DNA of 13,476 nt from Candidatus Hodarchaeota archaeon. GTDB lineage: Archaea > Asgardarchaeota > Heimdallarchaeia > Hodarchaeales > Hodarchaeaceae. This document shows, one piece after another, positions 1 to 5,075 of this stretch; positions within the stretch are counted from its first letter, which is position 1; every line of letters starts with the position of its first letter. The position numbers were made by a program, and so were the translations under genes. Location: NCBI GenBank assembly GCA_016839665.1, contig JAEOTU010000085.1:1-13476 (forward strand), given 5' to 3'. The notes under the pieces were generated by a model. That model was not told the origin of the DNA, did no database searches, and saw only the letters and a list, made by a program, of their open reading frames with translations.

Positions 1-2
1 AA

Positions 3-722
3 TTAGATATTACAACCCCCGAACCGTCATTATCTAGTGAATTGAAACCACCATCAATCGAAACTTTGGATGAATTATTTGATACTTCAGAAGAGGAACC
101 TCCTCTATTACCTGAACAAGAAACTCCCTCTACTATGATCCAGGATCAAGTGTTAATTGGAAGAACACAAGAGCTAAATATTTCAAACGTACCGGATTCA
201 ACACTCAGAGAAGCACAAGAAAAAACAATGGCTCTTGAGAGGTTATTTAAAGCACACCAAGAACCCCGCGGACGACTAATTCCATTGTCTCCTATACCAT
301 CAGAATCCTCGCCAGAACCGAGAGAATTTGAACCTCCGCTTCCTGATCAAAATGGGATGGAACCACTTGAAGAAGTCACTCAAGTTCCTGCTCTTTCACC
401 TCAGATAGTTCCTACGGAAAATATCCGTGCAAGTGTCGTTAGACGGCTACAAAAAGCAGGTTGGACTGTGGAGTTGAATTTTGATAATCTTGCACGAAGA
501 GGGGCAGAACCAGATGTCGTCGCCGAGAAGGGGTTAATCCGAAAACACCGCATGTTGATTTTCTTCGCTGAAAATCCAACAGATGCTGAAATTTGCTCCT
601 TCTTACTCCAATCAAGTCTTGAAAGTGGCAAGAAAATTATCTACCTGCTTGATGGAAACCCTGGCGAGGCTGATGTTTCAAAAGAGATAAATTTGGTAAC
701 TCAGATTAATCAACTATTTTAA
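3..722 (+). CDS. Partial hypothetical protein: acidic Pro-rich region plus C-terminal alpha/beta domain
   Basis: The frame is open back to the left edge with no stop, so the gene probably starts outside the window; a TTG at 42 is the first possible start inside it. The first ~125 residues after that TTG are rich in Glu, Pro and Ser, with many Pro-Glu clusters, and look intrinsically disordered. The last ~100 residues look folded: helix (IRASVVRRLQKAGW), strand (TVELNFD), then GAEPDVVAEKG, a hydrophobic strand (MLIFFAE), a helix and a second strand (KIIYLLDG). The order and the EPDVVAE segment recall restriction-endonuclease-like folds, but no clear E-x-K catalytic pair follows, so I do not assign nuclease activity. 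It converges with the adenylate kinase gene. Function unknown; confident that it is coding. Confidence 0.8.
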   Translation, partial: LDITTPEPSLSSELKPPSIETLDELFDTSEEEPPLLPEQETPSTMIQDQVLIGRTQELNISNVPDSTLREAQEKTMALERLFKAHQEPRGRLIPLSPIPSESSPEPREFEPPLPDQNGMEPLEEVTQVPALSPQIVPTENIRASVVRRLQKAGWTVELNFDNLARRGAEPDVVAEKGLIRKHRMLIFFAENPTDAEICSFLLQSSLESGKKIIYLLDGNPGEADVSKEINLVTQINQLF

Positions 723-752
723 AAAAAAACTCAAACAAAGATATAAAAAATG
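721..752 (-). terminator. Oligo-T terminator of the ACT-adk operon
   Basis: Read on the minus strand just after the adenylate kinase stop, the RNA meets a T6 run (from plus-strand A at 745-750) and then a T9 run (plus-strand A at 721-729). Archaeal RNA polymerase commonly terminates at U-rich tracts without a strong hairpin. The site lies between two convergent genes, which fits. Confidence 0.4.
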
Positions 753-757
753 AATGG

Positions 758-1405
758 CTATTTCTTCTGAGAAAAATTGGTTGTTAGAAGACTCTTAACT
801 TTATCGTGCATTTCCTCAATGGTTCCATCACTAATTAGGGTTTCTAGAATCTTATGTTTCTGGTAATGAGCAATAAGAGGTTTTGTTTCATTTTCGTAAG
901 TTTTTAACCGCTTCTTAACCGTTTCTTCTGTATCATCGCTCCTTTGATATAAAATTCCAGAGCATTTGTCACATATTCCATCCTCTTTTGGAGGACTATA
1001 TTGTATATGAAAAATGGCTCCGCAGTTTTTACACGTTCGACGTCCAGTAATACGTTCTAGAATCAGCCCATAATCCAAATCAATATTGATCACTAAATCG
1101 ATGTTAGATATTTCGCTAAGATCCTGAGCTTGGTGTAAATTGCGAGGATAACCGTCTAAAATGAATCCATTTTCGCAATCTCTTTGAGAAAGTCTTTCTT
1201 TTAGAAGAAGAAGAACTATATCATCGGGAACTAAATTACCAGTATTTATGACCTTTTTGGCTTTCAATCCTAACGCAGTTTCTCTTTTGATTGCTTTTCT
1301 CAGCAAATCACCAGTACTAATTTGAGGGATACTGTATTCTTGCGTAATAAGTTTTGCTTGGGTTCCTTTTCCTGATCCAGGAGCTCCTATCATTATTAAT
1401 TTCAT
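758..1405 (-). CDS. adk: Adenylate kinase, zinc-LID (bacterial-type long) form
   Basis: It converts ATP + AMP to 2 ADP in the cytoplasm, balancing adenine nucleotide pools. From the ATG at 1405 the protein has 215 residues, close to the usual long-form length. It shows the P-loop GAPGSGKGTQ (residues 7-16), the AMP-site segment STGDLLR (30-36), the DGYPR motif (84-88), and a LID domain with two Cys pairs (CKNC 125-128 and CDKC 145-148) that should bind a structural zinc. The QRSDDTEETVKKRL segment supplies catalytic Arg and Asp residues. A GTG at 1417 would add four residues, but family members normally start right before the P-loop strand as the ATG does. The gene follows the ACT-domain gene with a gap of 1 or 13 bases depending on start, so co-transcription is very likely. 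Identification is firm; the start is less so. Confidence 0.95.
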   Translation of the reverse strand: MKLIMIGAPGSGKGTQAKLITQEYSIPQISTGDLLRKAIKRETALGLKAKKVINTGNLVPDDIVLLLLKERLSQRDCENGFILDGYPRNLHQAQDLSEISNIDLVINIDLDYGLILERITGRRTCKNCGAIFHIQYSPPKEDGICDKCSGILYQRSDDTEETVKKRLKTYENETKPLIAHYQKHKILETLISDGTIEEMHDKVKSLLTTNFSQKK

Positions 1406-1418
1406 GAAAAATTCCACT

Positions 1419-2144
1419 TTATTCCTTTAAAGTTTCGTTATTCAGTTTGAGGAGGATATCCCTAGCTTTTGAAGCGTGTTGCTCATTTATAACGAAAATA
1501 ATGATTAGATGTTCAGAGTGGTGAACCATTGTATCATAGAGAGAGATAGCCTGATCAGCCAATAAGGAAGAAACATGAGCCAATATACCAGGAATTTCCT
1601 GGGCTTGATTTGGAAGCATTAATTTAAGCAAACTTAATGAATCTTTAAGCTTAAGAGAGTCTACAGCCTTTACTCTTTCCATTTCAAGGAGAAATGATTT
1701 TTCGGCCATCTTCTTGACATAACATTCAATGCTTTGATAGTTAAGACTGACAGAACTGACGTCTTCGTGTTCTATTCTCTGAAGGATAATGTCTAAGATG
1801 GAATGTCTATCTACATCATCCTCAAAACTAATTTTATAATGCTTCAGTCCGTCAATTACTTCTGTTGTTCCTTTTTTTAAAATTTCTTGAACACGCTTGA
1901 CTCCTAAAAACTCTTCTTGTTGCTCACGAAGTCTTTTAAGATAACGAGTTATTGCAACTGCAACATTACCCTCTAATTTTACAGGATCCTTATAATTAAA
2001 ATTCGCTTTTTCTATCAATTGCTCCTTGATTTTTTTGGCAATTTCTCGTTGCGCTGTCTTTCGCTGTTGAAGTTCATGAACTAATGAAGGATCTTGATCT
2101 AGGATTTCACGAACAGATTTAGATACTGATTTGGCTGTAGACAT
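1419..2144 (-). CDS. Archaeal ACT-domain regulator with N-terminal helical region
   Basis: The C-terminal third (about residues 170-235 from the chosen start) reads as an ACT domain: LSLLKLMLP, then EIPGILAHVSSLLADQAISL and a final strand LIIIFVINEQ. ACT domains bind small ligands, often amino acids, and control enzymes or transcription. The N-terminal part (SVREILDQDPSLVHELQQ...REIAKKI, then AVAITRYLKRL) is helical and resembles archaeal proteins that pair a helix-turn-helix-like segment with a C-terminal ACT domain; I recall the pattern but cannot give a reliable family name. The ATG at 2144 is preceded by AAAGGAAG with about 7 bases of spacing. An upstream ATG at 2198 would add 18 low-complexity residues without a visible ribosome site. 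Ligand and target are unknown. It is the first gene of the operon with adk. Confidence 0.75.
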   Translation of the reverse strand: MSTAKSVSKSVREILDQDPSLVHELQQRKTAQREIAKKIKEQLIEKANFNYKDPVKLEGNVAVAITRYLKRLREQQEEFLGVKRVQEILKKGTTEVIDGLKHYKISFEDDVDRHSILDIILQRIEHEDVSSVSLNYQSIECYVKKMAEKSFLLEMERVKAVDSLKLKDSLSLLKLMLPNQAQEIPGILAHVSSLLADQAISLYDTMVHHSEHLIIIFVINEQHASKARDILLKLNNETLKE

Positions 2145-2275
2145 AGATTTTCTTCCTTTATCAACCGAATAATTTGTTGATTGGTTGGTATATTTCATTA
2201 TCTCAATATTAAAGATTGTTAAATCTGGTTAAAACGAAAAAATGACATTTTTGGAGAATAACAAGTAAAATTCAT

Positions 2276-2283
2276 TATTTATA
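2276..2283 (-). promoter_or_regulatory. TATA box for the ACT-adk operon
   Basis: The minus strand reads TATAAATA, an excellent archaeal TATA box. A start of transcription about 25 bases downstream (near 2252) would give a leader of about 100 bases before the ATG at 2144. AT-rich sequence makes chance matches common. Confidence 0.4.
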
Positions 2284-2402
2284 TTGGCGAAGAGAACCAA
2301 GCACTTGATTTTTTCTTAACTTTTTATTTATTCTGAAAACAAAGTGAAATGATGAAATTCATTTCAATAAGTGATGTTTGTAGCTTTTAAGCCGGATTTG
2401 AC

Positions 2403-2449
2403 TCACCTTTTTTCATTAAAAATCCAATAATGAAATTGATTCAAGGTGA
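2403..2449 (+). promoter_or_regulatory. Two-part hairpin in the glycosyltransferase leader
   Basis: TCACCTT (2403-2409) pairs with AAGGTGA (2443-2449), and TTTCATT (2411-2417) pairs with AATGAAA (2429-2435). An asymmetric internal loop (2436-2442) separates the stems and the terminal loop is 2418-2428. AAGGTGA in the 3' arm resembles an archaeal ribosome-binding sequence and would be hidden when the stem forms. Both 7-bp stems are exact. Function is inferred only. Confidence 0.35.
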
Positions 2450-2497
2450 TGAGTTACTTACGCTTTCCTAATCAAGAAACCAATTCCTTATAACACA

Positions 2498-3301
2498 TTG
2501 ATATTAAATGAGAATCTTGATACATATACCTCATTTCCTGATATTGAGAGTTTATCATTGAAAAAAGCCGACTTTTTAGTTCTCCTTCCTGCATTCAATG
2601 AGGAAAAGAATCTTCCGAGTGTTATTGAACAGCTTGTAGAATTTTTCTCCCCAAATCAGCTAATTCTTGCTGATGACGGTTCAAAAGATAATAGTTCGAA
2701 GGTTGCACGGCGATTAAGAATTAGGATCATTAGAAATAGGAGGAACATTGGTAAAGGATTCATTTTAAAGAAATCATTTGAAATAATTGTAGATAAATTC
2801 TCCAATATAAAATGGGTATTAACTCTTGATGCCGATGGACAACATGATCCTCGAGATATCCCTAAATTTTTCAATACAATAAAAACAAACCCAGATGTTA
2901 AAATTATTGTAGGAAAACGCGATTATAAAAAAATGCCAACCTTGAATTGGATTTCAAATTCTTTAACTTCACGCTGGTCCAATTACTGGTTGAATTGGAA
3001 CCTAGATGATCTACAATGTGGTTTCCGATGTTATAATACAGACGCTTTACGTTGTATTCTTGAATATGGTCTTACAAAGAGTAAATTTGACTTTGAGACA
3101 GAAATACTTCTAGTTGCTTGGATGTTGAATCTAAAAATGCTTTCTACCCCCATTTCAACTCTTTACTCAGACAACAATCGTAAATCAAGAATACGCCCTG
3201 GACTTGATACTATTAGATGGATGTTTCTTATACTTCAATGTGGTTTCACTCCGAGATTCGTTACTCAGGTTTGGCAACAACGCTATTTTCAAAATTTATA
3301 G
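2498..3301 (+). CDS. Family 2 glycosyltransferase, DPM1/polyprenyl-phosphate sugar transferase-like
   Basis: It probably transfers a sugar from a nucleotide donor to a polyprenyl phosphate or related acceptor at the inner membrane face. The 267-residue protein has the GT-A order of the DPM1-like group: VLLPAFNEEKNLPSVIEQL (28-46), LADDGSKDNS (57-66), GKGFILKKSFE (85-95), the metal-binding DADGQHDP (111-118), the LQCGFRCYNTDAL segment (172-184) and FDFETEILLVA (197-207), followed by SRIRPGLDTIRWM (230-242). There is no C-terminal membrane segment like those in some dolichol-phosphate glucosyl- or mannosyltransferases, so it is probably soluble or peripheral. The start is uncertain: TTG at 2498 is the first in-frame start after a TGA at 2450, and TTG at 2558 is an alternative lying just before the first strand. 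Donor and acceptor cannot be read from the sequence. It appears monocistronic. Confidence 0.85.
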   Translation: MILNENLDTYTSFPDIESLSLKKADFLVLLPAFNEEKNLPSVIEQLVEFFSPNQLILADDGSKDNSSKVARRLRIRIIRNRRNIGKGFILKKSFEIIVDKFSNIKWVLTLDADGQHDPRDIPKFFNTIKTNPDVKIIVGKRDYKKMPTLNWISNSLTSRWSNYWLNWNLDDLQCGFRCYNTDALRCILEYGLTKSKFDFETEILLVAWMLNLKMLSTPISTLYSDNNRKSRIRPGLDTIRWMFLILQCGFTPRFVTQVWQQRYFQNL

Positions 3302-3621
3302 AAGAATCCAGATTTATTATTACTCTGATTGATTATCACTGCTTAAAAACTATAAAAAAGGTGTTAAAGAAATAAAAGATAAAATTCACGAATTGGATTC
3401 GATGTGAAGAACAACAAATGCTTTAAACATGGGATTTGGTTAGAACTTCGAAACTGAAAAAAACATTTATTATTTTAATTATTTGATAATAAATAACGAA
3501 TCAACGGATGTGTTGATCATTTTAAACACATTCCGAGTATATTCAAGGATTTTTGAAAATAATTAAATAGGATGAGATAGAATTATCCAGTTATAAAGCA
3601 GGTTCAGGGATTGAAATACGA
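3302..3621 (+). promoter_or_regulatory. 320-base intergenic leader with hairpins, upstream of the small GTPase
   Basis: No ORF of note was found. It contains an AT-rich 9-bp inverted repeat (3465-3473 with 3486-3494), a pair of mutually exclusive GC-containing hairpins (3500-3517 and 3505-3535), and a TATA-like stretch TAATTAAATA (about 3559-3568) that could start transcription near 3590. The rest shows nothing I can name. Confidence 0.35.
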
Positions 3622-4170
3622 ATGAAACAAAAACTTATTCTCAAACTAGTGCTTCTTGGCGATCCGGGAGTCGGCAAAACGTCTTTAATTTCACAATTCG
3701 TCCACGCGAGATTTCGACACTCTTATCAATTAACTGTTGGCCTCGACATCTCTTCAAAGCAAGTAACACTAGATGATGGTCGAACAGTGACACTCTCAAT
3801 TAACGATATTGGTGGGCAAGCACGTTTTGCTGCCATCCGTCATATGTTCTTCAAGGGTGCCCATCTAGCAATGTTTGTATATGATGTCACCCGAGCTGAA
3901 ACATTAGAAAATATTAAAGACCCTTGGTATAAAGAATTAATGGAATTCTGCGGCCAACAGGGTAAATCTTCAGTCCAGACTATTTTAGTTGGCAATAAGA
4001 CTGATCTTGAGGATTATCGAATGATCGAGGTAGAGGAAGGAATCACCCTCGCTAACGAAATCAAAGCAAAAAAACATATTTCAGCCTCTGCTAAAGATAA
4101 TATTCAAGTCGATGAAGCCTTTAAAACTCTAGCTCAAAGTTTTTTTGATGAAATGGAAGAAAAGGTTTAG
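3622..4170 (+). CDS. Ras/Rab-like small GTPase
   Basis: This is a 182-residue single-domain GTPase with all five G motifs: G1 GDPGVGKT (13-20), G2 Thr38 in YQLTVG, G3 DIGGQ (62-66), G4 NKTD (125-128) and G5 SASAK (154-158). Order and spacing match the Ras superfamily, nearest in style to Rab/Rho-type proteins. The usual WDTAGQ is replaced by NDIGGQ; the Gln needed for hydrolysis is kept. The C terminus (DEMEEKV) has no Cys, so lipid anchoring by prenylation is not expected. The 32-base gap to the next gene, with a ribosome site in the gap, suggests an operon with the unknown protein and the subtilase. Such GTPases are abundant in Asgard archaea, where their roles are mostly unknown. A partner GAP, GEF or Roadblock/longin protein is not evident nearby. 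Confidence 0.93.
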   Translation: MKQKLILKLVLLGDPGVGKTSLISQFVHARFRHSYQLTVGLDISSKQVTLDDGRTVTLSINDIGGQARFAAIRHMFFKGAHLAMFVYDVTRAETLENIKDPWYKELMEFCGQQGKSSVQTILVGNKTDLEDYRMIEVEEGITLANEIKAKKHISASAKDNIQVDEAFKTLAQSFFDEMEEKV

Positions 4171-4190
4171 TTCGATGAAATTATTGGATA

Positions 4191-4199
4191 GGAGTGATC
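4191..4199 (+). promoter_or_regulatory. Strong ribosome-binding site that decides a TTG start
   Basis: GGAGTGATC closely matches the archaeal 16S 3'-end complement (GGAGGTGATC). Its GGAG lies 8 bases before the TTG at 4203. The GTG at 4194, which also opens the frame, is part of this site and so is unlikely to be the real start. Confidence 0.65.
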
Positions 4200-4202
4200 T
4201 TT

Positions 4203-5075
4203 TTGAGTACTGAAGTAGAATACACTTACCTAGAACATCTTCCCACTTCGTTTTTTAAACGTTTAATAGATAACTGGGAAAAAACTTCAGTCGAATTACA
4301 TCCTAATGGGCTCCTTTCCAAAGAGAATAGAGAAACAACAATTAAACTCGTTAAAAATTTGACAGCAGCTAAGCAAAAAACAATCCAAAAATTAGCTGAG
4401 ATTCTCAATATATCGGGTTTGTGGTGGGATGTTTATCATATCCCAAAGATCAAACCATTATCTCACCTCCAAAACCATAAAAAAGCTTTTGATGTTGATA
4501 AATACTCAGAAGAGGCTTCAGCCAAGATTTCGGGTAAGTTTTCAATAAATGAACTGAGTGAGCATGCGATTTTTATACATATTGAGTTTTCTTCTAGGAC
4601 AGCACGCCTTAGAAGAACATTCAGGTTTATTTATCTCCCATCCGTAAAGAAAATTCTTTTAGAACCACAAAAACTTGGATTAGAGATTCTAAAGAATGAA
4701 ATACTGCCTTTCATCAGCAATGAACCTAATAAAGTTAGTAAAAAACCCATTCGGGCATTATTAATAAAAAAACTTACAAAAGATTATGACGACCCAGAGC
4801 GTTCTTTTATACTCTCCCACCTTAAGATAAAAGTTTCATTAGAAACTTCAGGTATAGAAGGCTTGAACCAAATTGTCATTCAAGGAGACAATGTGCTTAG
4901 GGGAGCTGAAACACTTGAACAACGACATGAAATATCCCTTAAATTCATGAACTCTGGACCATGGATTGGAGCTGGAACTGAAGATTTTACACTTGAGGTT
5001 GGAAGAGGCCTTCAGATCCATCGAATGGAAGAGACTTCATTAAAGAGTATTGCATCCATGCTTAGCTTGCTTTGA
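4203..5075 (+). CDS. Hypothetical protein, second gene of the GTPase-protease operon
   Basis: I do not recognise this 290-residue protein. It has no signal peptide or membrane span and looks soluble and mixed alpha/beta. The N-terminal ~75 residues are mainly helical and include a Lys/Thr/Gln-rich helix (AAKQKTIQKLAEILN), followed by a distinctive SGLWWDVYHIPK segment. A middle region alternates strands (AIFIHIEFSS, RFIYLPSVKKILLEP). The C-terminal third contains Leu/Ile-rich strands (LKIKVSLETSG, LNQIVIQGDNVL) and a Gly-rich turn (NSGPWIGAGTEDFTLEVG). The TTG start follows a strong ribosome site. The stop TGA overlaps the possible TTG start of the subtilase by four bases (TTGA), suggesting translational coupling. 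Position suggests it works with the GTPase or protease, perhaps as an effector or adaptor, but no motif proves it. Confidence 0.8.
   Translation: MSTEVEYTYLEHLPTSFFKRLIDNWEKTSVELHPNGLLSKENRETTIKLVKNLTAAKQKTIQKLAEILNISGLWWDVYHIPKIKPLSHLQNHKKAFDVDKYSEEASAKISGKFSINELSEHAIFIHIEFSSRTARLRRTFRFIYLPSVKKILLEPQKLGLEILKNEILPFISNEPNKVSKKPIRALLIKKLTKDYDDPERSFILSHLKIKVSLETSGIEGLNQIVIQGDNVLRGAETLEQRHEISLKFMNSGPWIGAGTEDFTLEVGRGLQIHRMEETSLKSIASMLSLL

Larger units (their letters stand above)
2145..2497. promoter_or_regulatory. Divergent regulatory region between the ACT and glycosyltransferase genes
   Basis: This non-coding stretch separates two divergent genes. It holds a TATA-like box for the minus strand (2276-2283), a perfect 7-bp hairpin (GAAATGA 2346-2352 with TCATTTC 2359-2365), a two-part hairpin (2403-2449), and an imperfect direct repeat (2352-2376 and 2430-2451). 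A 14-codon ORF (2449-2493) ends four bases before the glycosyltransferase start. No RNA gene was recognised. Confidence 0.4.

Noticed and set aside
2349..2452. Possible archaeal C/D box RNA: ATGATGA at 2349-2355 and GTGATGA at 2446-2452 match the C box
   Set aside because: No CTGA D box follows either one at a suitable distance.
3465..3494. 9-bp inverted repeat ATTTATTAT/ATAATAAAT as a terminator or operator
   Set aside because: It is pure A+T in an AT-rich gap and could easily occur by chance; no T run follows it.
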